DNA of 39,748 nt, taken from contig SKQO01000049.1 in the NCBI GenBank assembly GCA_007118975.1, positions 1 to 39,748 on the forward strand, in the 5' to 3' direction. Shown here in pieces: positions 1 to 8,165 of the stretch (its first letter is position 1; every line of letters starts with the position of its first letter). The notes beneath the pieces were generated by a model. That model saw only the letters and a program-made list of their open reading frames with translations. It was not told where the DNA came from and ran no database searches. The DNA comes from Halobacteriales archaeon. GTDB lineage: Archaea > Halobacteriota > Halobacteria > Halobacteriales > SKNY01. A program made the translations under genes and the position numbers.

Positions 1-929
1 CGACCGACCTGATCGAACAGGCGGAGGTCATGGAAGCGGTCGGGTTCGACTCGGTGTCCCTCGGGGAGCGACACGTGCACGACGAAGGGTTCGTCGAGCC
101 GCTCACGGCCCTCTCGGCGCTGGCCTCACGGACGGATGAATTGGAACTCGCCACGGCTGCAATGCTTCCCGCGCTGTACCATCCACTCCATCTGGCCGAG
201 AAGCTGGCCACCCTGGACCGTCTCTCGGGCGGTCGTGTCCGCTTCGGGGCGGCACTCGGCTATCGGAATCGCGAACTCGAACCGTTCGGCGTCCCCAAAA
301 CCAATCGCGGAAAGACGTTCATCCGCGCGTTCGAGATCCTCAAGCGGCTTTGGCGGGGTGAACGCGTGAGTCACGACGGCCCGCAGTGGTCCTTCGAGGA
401 TGTCTTCGTAGAGCCCACGCCCGTCGGGGGAAAGATGACCACCTGGATCGGGGGGCACGCAGATATCGCCATCAAACGAGCCGCCTACCGGTCGGACGGC
501 TGGATTGCCAGCGCATCCTCGACGGTATCGGACCTCGAACACCAAATCGGCGTCTACGAGGACGCACTCGAGGAGTTCGAAATGGATCGATCGGAAAACG
601 AGGTCGTGCTCATGCGGGATTGCTACGTCGCGGACTCGAAGGAAACCGCACGGGAGGCCATCGAACCGTACCTGATCCACCTCTACGAACTGTACGCAAA
701 ATGGGGCCAAACGTTCATCGAGGAACACGAAATCGACATCGCCTTTGAGGAGCTCGAACCCAAGCTCGTCTACGGCTCGCCGGCGGAGTGTATCGAGTCG
801 TTCCGGACGTACCAGCGCCTCGGCGTCGACCACATCCTCTTGCGCGTACAGTTTCCAGGACAGTCTCAGGCGTCGACGATCGAATGCCTCGAACGACTCG
901 GGGATGACGTCATCCCCGCCTTCACATAA
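1..929 (+). CDS. LLM-class flavin/F420-dependent oxidoreductase, 5' end outside window
   Basis: The open frame runs from base 3 without a start of its own, so the gene begins before the window. The ATG at 30 lies inside the conserved helix that precedes the strand reading GFDSVSLGERH, so it is not the real start. About 309 residues are visible. The sequence fits the bacterial luciferase-like monooxygenase fold: an early DSVSLGERH strand, then LEPFGVPKTNRG and a helix ending ILKRLW, then IGGHADIAIKRAA with the downstream DGW, and a C-terminal GSPAECIESFRTY segment. These proteins are flavin- or F420-dependent cytoplasmic TIM barrels that oxidise or reduce small organic substrates; the substrate cannot be read here. 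The stop lies 2 bp before the next ATG, so it is co-transcribed with the Gfo/Idh/MocA gene. The family call is confident; F420 versus FMN is undecided. Confidence 0.88.
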   Translation, partial: TDLIEQAEVMEAVGFDSVSLGERHVHDEGFVEPLTALSALASRTDELELATAAMLPALYHPLHLAEKLATLDRLSGGRVRFGAALGYRNRELEPFGVPKTNRGKTFIRAFEILKRLWRGERVSHDGPQWSFEDVFVEPTPVGGKMTTWIGGHADIAIKRAAYRSDGWIASASSTVSDLEHQIGVYEDALEEFEMDRSENEVVLMRDCYVADSKETAREAIEPYLIHLYELYAKWGQTFIEEHEIDIAFEELEPKLVYGSPAECIESFRTYQRLGVDHILLRVQFPGQSQASTIECLERLGDDVIPAFT

Positions 930-931
930 CC

Positions 932-1981
932 ATGACAGCGACCATCGGCTACGTCGGCCTGAATCACCACCATTGTGAACCCTATCTTGCGAGCATCGAA
1001 TTGCTCCCGGCGGAGGTCATCGGCGTCTGCGAACCCGACGGCTCGGTGGGCCCCGGCGACGTCGGGCTCGACCCAGCTACCCCTACCTACGACACACCGG
1101 CGTCACTCATCGGCGGCGAAGCGCCCGATATACTCTGGATAACGCTCTCGAACCGGGAGACGCCGGCCGTCATCAGGACGGCTGCCGAACACGGCGTCGA
1201 CGTGTATACCGAGAAACCCGCTGGGATGACCACTGACGACCTCGACCCACTCATCGAGGACGTGGCAACCGCATCGAGTACCGTCGGTGTCTCCTACGCC
1301 TGGCGTGGTCACCCCATCTCCCGAGAAATCCGTGACCGGTGTTCGGCGGGATTCTTGGGCCCCGTGCAGTCCTTCAGCGCCCGGTTCGTTGCCTCCGCGC
1401 TGGCCTTCAGGGATACCGACCACTACCTCTTCGATCCGAACCAGAGCCGGGGCGGCATTCTCCAGTGGCTCGGGATCCACTGGATCGACCTCGTTCCGTG
1501 GTTGCTCGACGATCCGATCGCAAGCGTGAGCGCGCGAATGAGACACAGCACGACAAGCGTTAAAGTCGAAGACGCCGCCGCGCTCACGCTCGAGACGGAA
1601 TCCGGGGCGATCGGCACACTGCTGACCGGATACCATCTCCGCGAAGGGCAATACGACACCCAGGTCGACCTCTTCGGTCGTGACGGGAACGTGGAGTGGG
1701 ACCCAATGGGGCGCGAGTTCGGCTTCGAAGGGGAAACGGAGGTCGTCCTGGATCGTGTCGCCGGCGACTGGACGACACCCCATCGCCGGATCGTCCACGA
1801 GTACGAAGCCACGTCTGGATACGGCGGAGGCTGGGGACTCGCATTCATGGAGGAATTCCTCGAGGCGCGGAGCGCGGGCGTTGCTCCTCCTGCCACGCTC
1901 GAGGATACCAGACAGGTCCTCGCGGTCCTGGATGCCGCCTACGAGGCGGCAGACCGTGGATCGTGGGTTGACGTCGAGTAG
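932..1981 (+). CDS. Gfo/Idh/MocA-family NAD(P)-dependent oxidoreductase
   Basis: A 349-residue cytoplasmic dehydrogenase of the glucose-fructose oxidoreductase / inositol 2-dehydrogenase / rhizopine-catabolism family. The N-terminal Rossmann strand reads IGYVGLNHH, a variant of GxGxxG. The family's EKP motif is at residues 94-96 (YTEKPAG), and the C-terminal alpha/beta domain has the conserved GGILQWLGIHWIDLVPWL helix carrying a His near the active site. Family members oxidise hydroxyl groups of sugars, inositols or related cyclic compounds with NAD(P). The ATG at 932 begins 2 bp after the preceding stop, with no Shine-Dalgarno sequence, which suggests translational coupling. The gene converges on the amidohydrolase downstream. 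The substrate is unknown; a relative lies at 38656-39684. Confidence 0.9.
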   Translation: MTATIGYVGLNHHHCEPYLASIELLPAEVIGVCEPDGSVGPGDVGLDPATPTYDTPASLIGGEAPDILWITLSNRETPAVIRTAAEHGVDVYTEKPAGMTTDDLDPLIEDVATASSTVGVSYAWRGHPISREIRDRCSAGFLGPVQSFSARFVASALAFRDTDHYLFDPNQSRGGILQWLGIHWIDLVPWLLDDPIASVSARMRHSTTSVKVEDAAALTLETESGAIGTLLTGYHLREGQYDTQVDLFGRDGNVEWDPMGREFGFEGETEVVLDRVAGDWTTPHRRIVHEYEATSGYGGGWGLAFMEEFLEARSAGVAPPATLEDTRQVLAVLDAAYEAADRGSWVDVE

Positions 1982-1992
1982 CCGGTAACCGG

Positions 1993-2985
1993 TTAGAGAT
2001 TCAGGTACCGACGGGCATTGCTCGCATAAAACTGTTCGAGTACCGCCCGCGGAAGATCGATCGCGTCCACACGCCAGCCGCGATTGATCGGGGGATTTTC
2101 GAGTTCCTCCTCGTCGGTTTCAAAAAACTTCCAGTGGGCGTCGTAAATCGCGTCAATGTCTGCTCCTGTCCGCGTCGAATCCGCTCGGACCGCATAATCG
2201 GTCCCGAAGAGAATCCGATCCTGGTGTTCGAGGAAGACATCCCGCACCCGCTCAGTTGGGTGACGCCCGATGGTCGGTACACGAGCAGCGACGTCGACGA
2301 TGTAGTGGTCGTGATTGCGCATCAGATCGGCAACGTAGCCCAACTCCTCCGCCGCACAGCCGAAATGCGCACCGAGGATGGTCGTGTTCAGATGCCGCCC
2401 GATCACCCGTTCGAACTGACGGATCAGTTGCCACCAGTCGTACGGATACGTCTCACGATCGCCGAACCACCATTCTGGCCGACGCTGTAACTGCTCGTAT
2501 CGCTCGTTTTCCGGGGTTAACGGGTCGAAAAAGGCCTGTGGATCAGCGATGTGGAATGCGGCGACACCGCCAGCGTCACCGATTGCATCGATGACCGGTG
2601 CCAAGCGTTCGTCGTCGATCCTGATCAGTTCGCCGTCGTCATCCGTGTGTTCGAGGCCGAGTTCCTTCCAGAACTTCACGCCGAGGGCACCGTTGTCGAT
2701 TGCCTCCGTAACTTGATCGATCTCCCGGTCGCTCCAGCCAGCGGTGCCGAATCCGTCGAAATCGACGCCAGCAAAGACGCCGAATCGATCGGGGTGCTGT
2801 TCGGCAACGTCGAGCTTCTCGGAGAGATCCTCGTCGAGGTTCGGCGTTATATCCACATAGGTCTCAATGCCGTTCCGGTCCATGTGGTCCAGACACCGAT
2901 CTGCCAGTGCCGGATCGAAGTGTCCGTGCGCGTCAACGACCGGGACCTGCTTGCGCCACTCGGCGTGCGGCGTCTCGGCAGTCAC
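1993..2985 (-). CDS. Amidohydrolase-2 family TIM-barrel metal-dependent hydrolase/decarboxylase
   Basis: Counted from GTG at 2985 the protein has 330 residues. It shows the amidohydrolase_2 (COG2159) layout: H20-x-H22 on strand 1 (VDAHGHF), K104 (VKFWKEL), H145 (AAFHIADP), H207 (ILGAHFG) and D263 (LFGTDYAV). All expected metal and catalytic positions are therefore present. Relatives hydrolyse lactones or decarboxylate aromatic and related acids in the cytoplasm. Start choice: the GTG at 2985 has GGAGG about 8 nt upstream and sits just before the first barrel strand. An earlier GTG at 3126 overlaps the sulfatase stop by 4 bp (GTGA), but would add a 47-residue Cys-rich leader that does not look like protein of this family. 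Either way the gene follows the sulfatase and is probably in one operon with it. The product may act on the desulfated compound (inference). Confidence 0.88.
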   Translation of the reverse strand: MTAETPHAEWRKQVPVVDAHGHFDPALADRCLDHMDRNGIETYVDITPNLDEDLSEKLDVAEQHPDRFGVFAGVDFDGFGTAGWSDREIDQVTEAIDNGALGVKFWKELGLEHTDDDGELIRIDDERLAPVIDAIGDAGGVAAFHIADPQAFFDPLTPENERYEQLQRRPEWWFGDRETYPYDWWQLIRQFERVIGRHLNTTILGAHFGCAAEELGYVADLMRNHDHYIVDVAARVPTIGRHPTERVRDVFLEHQDRILFGTDYAVRADSTRTGADIDAIYDAHWKFFETDEEELENPPINRGWRVDAIDLPRAVLEQFYASNARRYLNL

Positions 2986-3122
2986 GAGCCGGTCCTCCGC
3001 GCAGTACTGATGGTCGCGCGTTCCAGCCGCGTCCAGTATCCGGTCCTCCGTCTCATCGTGACACCCAACACCCACTGGAACGGTATAGGTTTCCGCTCTG
3101 GAGCATCTCCTCGATAGTTCAC

Positions 3123-4865
3123 TCACGTTGGGCGGCTTGCCGCGATGGCATCCCGAAGCTTACCACGAGCGAGTGGCTCCAGCCCCTCGATTGGCCGGAA
3201 GCTCCCCCACTGGGGGACTGGTTCTTCACACCCGGGACACCGGCGAACGACCCGATCCCGGTCCCAATCGACCTTCCACCCGGTAACGTCGCCATCGGTC
3301 CCCTGCCACCCACACGAACACTGGAGCGCAATATGCGGATCATCAAACCCGCGGTGGACCCACCACTCATCGCTGGATTCGTTGTCTTCCGGCGGCCACG
3401 AACCGGTGGCTGCTCTTGCCTGTAATCGCGGCCGTTCGCCCGCTTCGATTCGCCACTCGTGGAGTCGATCGAGCAGCTCCGATTTCACGTCGGCCACGTC
3501 GGGATCGTCCCACAGATTTTCCAGCTCCTTCGGGTCGTGTTCCAGATCGAACAATTGGCCCCGTTCGTTGTCGACGAAGTGAACTAATTTCCACCGTTCG
3601 CTCCGGACCATCGACATGCACGCGGTCCCCTGGAGGATCCCATCCCGGCGGTGTTCCGCGAAGACGTGCTCACGGCCCGCCCAAGATTGCCCCTCAAGCC
3701 CCGGGAGGAGTGATCGAGCCGCCATCTGTCGTCCACTACCCGTCTCTGCAAGGTCCAGGACAGTCGGTCCGATATCGAACCACTGACAGAGCCGGTCGAT
3801 CCGCCGATTCCCGTCGAAGCGATCGGGCGCCCAAACGATTGTGGGAACCCTGGTGATCACGTCGTACATCGTCCACTTTTGGATGTGCCCGTGATCGCCG
3901 AGTGCATCGCCGTGATCGCTGGTGAAGATGACGACGACGTCGTCGTAGCCATTGGCCTCCAGGGTCTCGAGCAGGTTTCCGATCTGCTCGTCGATCATCG
4001 AGACGTTTGCGAAGTAGTGGGCCCGCTGTCGCTGGCGATGCTCCGGGGCTGCCCACACATCGTGCGTTGTCGAATCGTGATCGCTGGACTCCATATGATT
4101 GCGGAGGGCGTCAAGTGGCGCCGGCTGACCGGCCAGGTCGTCCTCCGAGAGCACTGGTTCCGGCAATGCTTTCTCCCGGTAGATATCGAGCCAGCGATCC
4201 ACGGGATCGTAAGGAGGGTGGGGCCCGGGAAAGCCGACGGTGAGGAACAGCGGTCGGCCGAGCGCCGGCTGGGTATCGAGCCACTGGACGGTTCGTTGAC
4301 CGACGAACACGTCGGGATGGAGAGATTCCGGGTGTTCCCAGGTGAACGCGCCCAGGCGCTCCTCGTAGCCTTCCCACTGGCGGTACAATTCCCGCTGGGG
4401 CTTCACAAAACCACGATCGAGGAATGCCTTGTCCCACTCGTCGAGATAGTACTTCTCACCGGGGAGGCGGGGTCGGTCGCCGGGCACTGGCGCCAGGTAC
4501 CGATCCTTGTTTTCGACGACGTGGCGCTCGTCGAAGCTCGTGGGTGCGTCGTAGGGTGCCGTGTGCATTTTGCCGATGTTGGCGGTATAATATCCCGCAG
4601 CGGCGAGGTCGCTGATCCAGGTCTCCGGCCATCGCTCCCCGTTGCGATGAACACCACTGGTGTGGGGATACTCGCCCGTGAATAGACTTGCGCGGGCCGG
4701 TGCACAGGATGGCGCCGTGATATGACAGTTAGTGAACGTGATTCCCTCCCGGACCAGCCGGTCGAGGTGTGGTGTTTCCATGTGCGACGCACCGAGTGCG
4801 TTGATCGTGTCGAACCGCTGCTGGTCGGTCGTGATCAACACGATATCTGGGCGATCTGGTGGCAT
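3123..4865 (-). CDS. FGly-type sulfatase with C-terminal zinc-ribbon-like tail
   Basis: A 580-residue alkaline-phosphatase-superfamily sulfatase, hydrolysing a sulfate ester. The N-terminal metal-binding strand is VLITTDQQRFD, with D14-Q15 where many sulfatases have DD. The formylglycine motif C54-A-P-A-R58 (SCAPARASLFTG) fits CxPxR. The distal metal site is FTSDHGDALGDHG and the C-terminal subdomain has WKLVHF and LFDLEHDPKE. Residues from about 500 onward are an extra tail with C516-x-C518 and C543-P-G-C546, resembling a Cys4 zinc ribbon. ATG 4865 was chosen because the conserved strand begins 7 residues later and a TATA-like box lies about 30 bp upstream; the upstream extension to 4946 lacks family similarity. 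No signal peptide is visible, so it is predicted cytoplasmic. It is divergent from a second sulfatase and upstream of an amidohydrolase. Confidence 0.92.
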   Translation of the reverse strand: MPPDRPDIVLITTDQQRFDTINALGASHMETPHLDRLVREGITFTNCHITAPSCAPARASLFTGEYPHTSGVHRNGERWPETWISDLAAAGYYTANIGKMHTAPYDAPTSFDERHVVENKDRYLAPVPGDRPRLPGEKYYLDEWDKAFLDRGFVKPQRELYRQWEGYEERLGAFTWEHPESLHPDVFVGQRTVQWLDTQPALGRPLFLTVGFPGPHPPYDPVDRWLDIYREKALPEPVLSEDDLAGQPAPLDALRNHMESSDHDSTTHDVWAAPEHRQRQRAHYFANVSMIDEQIGNLLETLEANGYDDVVVIFTSDHGDALGDHGHIQKWTMYDVITRVPTIVWAPDRFDGNRRIDRLCQWFDIGPTVLDLAETGSGRQMAARSLLPGLEGQSWAGREHVFAEHRRDGILQGTACMSMVRSERWKLVHFVDNERGQLFDLEHDPKELENLWDDPDVADVKSELLDRLHEWRIEAGERPRLQARAATGSWPPEDNESSDEWWVHRGFDDPHIALQCSCGWQGTDGDVTGWKVDWDRDRVVRRCPGCEEPVPQWGSFRPIEGLEPLARGKLRDAIAASRPT

Positions 4866-4890
4866 GCCCAACACGTACTCCCGATTCGAG

Positions 4891-4900
4891 GGTAAAACAT
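4891..4900 (-). promoter_or_regulatory. TATA-like box of the zinc-ribbon sulfatase gene
   Basis: On the minus strand the bases read ATGTTTTACC, with the T/A-rich core about 30 bp upstream of ATG 4865. This spacing fits leaderless haloarchaeal transcription and supports that start. Confidence 0.45.
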
Positions 4901-5011
4901 TGTGGTGAGGCGGTGCCGGTATTGTCGCCATATGGCAATACACCAATAGGATCAGCTATATCGACAGCCGCCCCGTGGTGACTCCGTCGCATTCGCGATC
5001 ACTACGACACA

Positions 5012-5021
5012 AACGTTTAGG
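5012..5021 (+). promoter_or_regulatory. TATA-like box of the second sulfatase gene
   Basis: The plus strand reads AACGTTTAGG, with its centre about 27 bp upstream of ATG 5044. The two sulfatase promoters therefore share the 178-bp divergent spacer. Confidence 0.4.
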
Positions 5022-5043
5022 TACGCTCTGTCGTGGGGCCTGC

Positions 5044-6450
5044 ATGGCTGCACGTCCGACATCGAGCGGCGATCGAGAGACTCCCCCCCTGGGAAATCCC
5101 CCCAATGTGCTCTGGGTGTTCGTGGACGACATCAGCCCGTGGCTTCCGAGCTACGGGGACGACACGATCGAGACCGAGCATATCAGTGGGCTGGCCGAAC
5201 GAGGCACCCGATTCGAGCGGCTTTACTCGACCGCCCCGGTGTGTACCCCGTCGCGTTCGGCCGTCGTCACTGGGATGTACCAAACAACGATCGGTGCCCA
5301 CAACCACTACAGCTCCTTTGAGACCTGGCGAGGGATCGAGATGGAACGGTGGGCACCGAACCATCTGGGGGTCAGAACGATCCCGGAGATCTTCAAGTCT
5401 GGAGGCTACTACACCTTCAATGAGGGAAAAAACCACTACGATTTCGTCGACCCCGATCACCTGCTGTACGATCGCCACGGCGAAGCGCACTCGTTTCAGG
5501 GGGCCACCGACGGCTCCGAATGGTCCGGCCGCGATCCTGACCAACCGTTCTTCGGGCAGGTACAACTGCCGGGTGGGAAGTCGTCGGTTCGTGAGGAAAT
5601 CGACCGCGTCGACCCCGCCGACGTCCAGGTACCGCCGTACTATCCGGACCACCCGATAATCCGAGAAGAGATCGCCCACCACTACGACACGCTCCAGGAG
5701 ACCGATCGTCGCCTCGGCGAGATCCTCGACGGGCTGGAACGAGATGGGCTCGCGGAGGAGACGATCGTCTGGTTCTTCGCAGACCACGGCATGACCCTCC
5801 CCCGGCACAAACAGTTCTGTTACCAGGGTGGCATCCACGTGCCAGGAGTGGTCGCCGGCCCGGGCGTACCAAACGGCGAGGACTATCCCGGCCTGGTGAG
5901 TGGCATCGACATTCCCGCGACGACACTCGCGCTCGCGGGCTTTGATGTACCCGATCATATGCACGGGGAGAACGCGTTCTCGCCCGACTTCAATCGAGAG
6001 TACGTGATTGCCGCCCGCGACCGGTGTGATTATACGATCGACCGCATCCGTGCCGTCGTCACCGAGGAGTACTCCTATCTTCGGAACTTCATGACCGATC
6101 GACCGTACCTCCAGCCCCAGTTTCGAGACGGACGGGAATACCTGGAGGTCCTTCGAGACCTCCACGAAGCGGGAGAACTGAACGAAGTTCAGTCCCAGTT
6201 CGTTTCCGATCAACGACCGGCAGAGGAGCTCTATCACCTCCCATCGGATCCCCACGAAACCGAGAATCTGGTCCATGCAACCGACCGCGACCATCGGGAG
6301 GCGCTGGCCGAGCTTCGAACGATCCTCCACCGGTGGATCGTCGAAACCGACGACAAGGGTCGATTTCCCGAGTCCGAAGACGGCCTACGGGCAGCCCTCA
6401 CACGGTGGGAGGACGAAGCCGTCGATCCCCTCTACGACGAAGTCCGTTAG
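5044..6450 (+). CDS. FGly-type sulfatase
   Basis: A 468-residue sulfatase with the classical metal pair D28-D29 in VLWVFVDDIS and the FGly motif C67-T-P-S-R71 followed by SAVVTGMYQ. The second metal site is WFFADHGMTLPRHK, and the C-terminal part has ELYHLPSDPHETENL, the usual sulfatase C-terminal strand. It hydrolyses a sulfate monoester, substrate unknown. ATG 5044 was chosen over the in-frame GTG at 4975 because a TATA-like box sits about 27 bp upstream of 5044 and the extra 23 residues would be unlike the family. No signal peptide is seen, so it is probably cytoplasmic. It is clearly a different subfamily from its divergent neighbour: a full DD motif and no zinc-ribbon tail. It converges on the alcohol dehydrogenase. 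Confidence 0.92.
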   Translation: MAARPTSSGDRETPPLGNPPNVLWVFVDDISPWLPSYGDDTIETEHISGLAERGTRFERLYSTAPVCTPSRSAVVTGMYQTTIGAHNHYSSFETWRGIEMERWAPNHLGVRTIPEIFKSGGYYTFNEGKNHYDFVDPDHLLYDRHGEAHSFQGATDGSEWSGRDPDQPFFGQVQLPGGKSSVREEIDRVDPADVQVPPYYPDHPIIREEIAHHYDTLQETDRRLGEILDGLERDGLAEETIVWFFADHGMTLPRHKQFCYQGGIHVPGVVAGPGVPNGEDYPGLVSGIDIPATTLALAGFDVPDHMHGENAFSPDFNREYVIAARDRCDYTIDRIRAVVTEEYSYLRNFMTDRPYLQPQFRDGREYLEVLRDLHEAGELNEVQSQFVSDQRPAEELYHLPSDPHETENLVHATDRDHREALAELRTILHRWIVETDDKGRFPESEDGLRAALTRWEDEAVDPLYDEVR

Positions 6451-6494
6451 GTGAGAACGCCGGCACGACCCGGACAGTCTCCGTTATCCGTCGC

Positions 6495-7613
6495 TCACGG
6501 ATGGATGGTCGCACGATAGGACTCGCCGTTGGCCTGTGCCTCGAAGGCCTCGGTCGCCCGGTCGAGGCCCACTTGGTAATTGAGCAAGTCCTCGTAGGGG
6601 AATCGGTCGACCGTTCGTTCGAGCATCGAGATGGCGGTGGCGAACTGATTCGGCGGGTAGGCCAGACTCCCGTAGATGTCGAGTTGGCGATGGATGAGAT
6701 CGCTGGGGTCCACGTCGACCGTCCCCGACGAGAAGTAATGACCCACCTCCACGACGGTTCCCCCATTGCGGGGGATGCGTAATGCCTGTCCAAACGCCGC
6801 CGGTCGGCCGACTGCTTCGATGACGACGTCCGGGCCCACCCCACCCGGTGTCAGTTCTTGGATTGCGTGGATGAACTCATCGCCCTCGTACTCCGTGAGA
6901 TCGACGAGATCGGTGGCACCAAAGGCCTCGGCCATCGCGAGGCGATCCGTCCGAAGGTCGACGGCAATCACCTGGCCTGCACCGACCGCAGTAGCAGCCG
7001 CTGCCGTCAGCAACCCGATCGGCCCGGCGCCCTGTACGACCACGCTCTGTCCCAGTCCCAGTCCTTCTCGCACGTGCGGGAGACCCGGCGGAAGTGCCCG
7101 TTCGACGGCATGCGTCGCGACCGAGAGCGGTTCGACGAGTGCGCCGAGTGCAGTAGGAAGCGTTTCGGGGAACCGGTAGAACCAGGCGCGGTCTTGAAGC
7201 ATGAAGTACTCACTCATGCCGCCGTGAAGGGATGGGGGTTCGTCGAGCGACCGAAAGCCATGGACGTCGCGGTCGTTGCAGGTCAGCGGCCTGGTCGGCA
7301 CGTTCTCACAGTACCAGCACTCCCCGCAACTGATGCCCGGGACGACGGTGACGGCATCACCGTTCGAAAGCGGCTGTCGGGCGGAGTCGGTGATGCCCGC
7401 AGTTCCGAGTTTCTCGATTAGCCCGACGAACTCGTGTCCCGGGACGACGGGATAATCGAGATCCATCTCGTGTTGCCACATGTGTACGTCGGAGCCGCAC
7501 ACCCCGGAAAGTTCGATATCCAAGATTAGCTCGTCCGCCGCCGGTTCAGGCACCGTCACGGAGCGCAGTTCTAAACTCCCATCCTCAGTTAGAACGAGGG
7601 TGCTCGACTCCAT
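6495..7613 (-). CDS. Zinc-dependent medium-chain alcohol/polyol dehydrogenase
   Basis: A 372-residue MDR-superfamily dehydrogenase of the threonine/sorbitol dehydrogenase type. The catalytic-zinc region is complete: C39-G-S-D-V-H44 and G59-H60-E61. The structural-zinc lobe is present, with C96, C99, C102 and C112 (SCGECWYC, then TC). E in LVEPLSVATHAVE is the usual fourth ligand region. The NAD(P)-binding site is VVVQGAGPIGLL, followed by VIAVDLRTDR, whose acidic residue after the second strand suggests NAD. It oxidises a secondary alcohol or sugar alcohol in the cytoplasm. ATG 7613 was chosen over GTG 7637 because the segment CTTATAGT lies about 27 bp upstream. It is convergent with the sulfatase, so may act in the same pathway (inference). 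Confidence 0.92.
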   Translation of the reverse strand: MESSTLVLTEDGSLELRSVTVPEPAADELILDIELSGVCGSDVHMWQHEMDLDYPVVPGHEFVGLIEKLGTAGITDSARQPLSNGDAVTVVPGISCGECWYCENVPTRPLTCNDRDVHGFRSLDEPPSLHGGMSEYFMLQDRAWFYRFPETLPTALGALVEPLSVATHAVERALPPGLPHVREGLGLGQSVVVQGAGPIGLLTAAAATAVGAGQVIAVDLRTDRLAMAEAFGATDLVDLTEYEGDEFIHAIQELTPGGVGPDVVIEAVGRPAAFGQALRIPRNGGTVVEVGHYFSSGTVDVDPSDLIHRQLDIYGSLAYPPNQFATAISMLERTVDRFPYEDLLNYQVGLDRATEAFEAQANGESYRATIHP

Positions 7614-7635
7614 GTTTGAATCCCCGAGGTTGATC

Positions 7636-7643
7636 ACTATAAG
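7636..7643 (-). promoter_or_regulatory. TATA-like box of the alcohol dehydrogenase gene
   Basis: The minus strand reads CTTATAGT, centred about 27 bp upstream of ATG 7613, as in leaderless haloarchaeal transcripts. Confidence 0.5.
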
Positions 7644-7667
7644 CCCATGGCCGGGGCGACGACGCGG

Positions 7668-8042
7668 TTAGCTCTTCGATTCACGGACGTACAGCACGAT
7701 GAGGACAACGATAAGGACGACCTGAACGGTTTTGTCGAATTCCCCGATCGTCGGTTCGAGCAAGTCTGCGGGCTGTAGGTCGTTGATGATCCACCAGAGC
7801 GGGATCTGCACCGCGGTAAACGGAATACCGAGAAGGTAGACCAGCCGGCGGCGGATGTCAAAAATGACCAGCAGGATACCGGCAAAGAAGCCCGCACCCG
7901 CCGCGAGGAAACTCCACCCCAGTGGACTATCGATGAAGGAAACGCCAAGTCCGAGGTGAATGAGTCCGGTGATCGCCGCACAAACGATGCCGAGCCAGTG
8001 GAGTCTGGTGAGCGTCTCGAGGCGAAGTTCAAGAGTTACCAT
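7668..8042 (-). CDS. Small four-TM membrane protein, unknown function
   Basis: A 124-residue protein with four hydrophobic segments: LGIVCAAITGLIHLGLGV, FLAAGAGFFAGILLVIF, LVYLLGIPFTAVQIPLWWII and VVLIVVLIVLYV. A conserved-looking His in the first helix and a basic DIRRRL loop are seen. The layout resembles small haloarchaeal membrane proteins annotated only as DUFs (DUF7475-like is my best guess). The ATG at 8042 has GATAAAAA about 27 bp upstream; the open frame extends further to 8105 but that part is basic and not membrane-like. It is divergent from the next membrane protein gene. Confidence 0.75.
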   Translation of the reverse strand: MVTLELRLETLTRLHWLGIVCAAITGLIHLGLGVSFIDSPLGWSFLAAGAGFFAGILLVIFDIRRRLVYLLGIPFTAVQIPLWWIINDLQPADLLEPTIGEFDKTVQVVLIVVLIVLYVRESKS

Positions 8043-8064
8043 GTGATTCGGTACCTTGTCATGC

Positions 8065-8072
8065 GATAAAAA
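8065..8072 (-). promoter_or_regulatory. TATA-like box of the small membrane protein gene
   Basis: The plus strand reads GATAAAAA, that is TTTTTATC on the coding strand, centred about 27 bp upstream of ATG 8042. Confidence 0.45.
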
Positions 8073-8165
8073 CCAACCGACGGCCCCACCTCGACGTAGA
8101 GTCACCCAGACGGCTCGAAATCAGCAATCGATGGAACGTAATAGGCAGCTTCGAAACCTTCTGGT

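Noticed and set aside
5017..6330. 437-codon open frame on the minus strand opposite the second sulfatase
   Set aside because: It is the reverse of a clearly coding gene; its translation lacks motifs and the plus frame has full sulfatase signatures.
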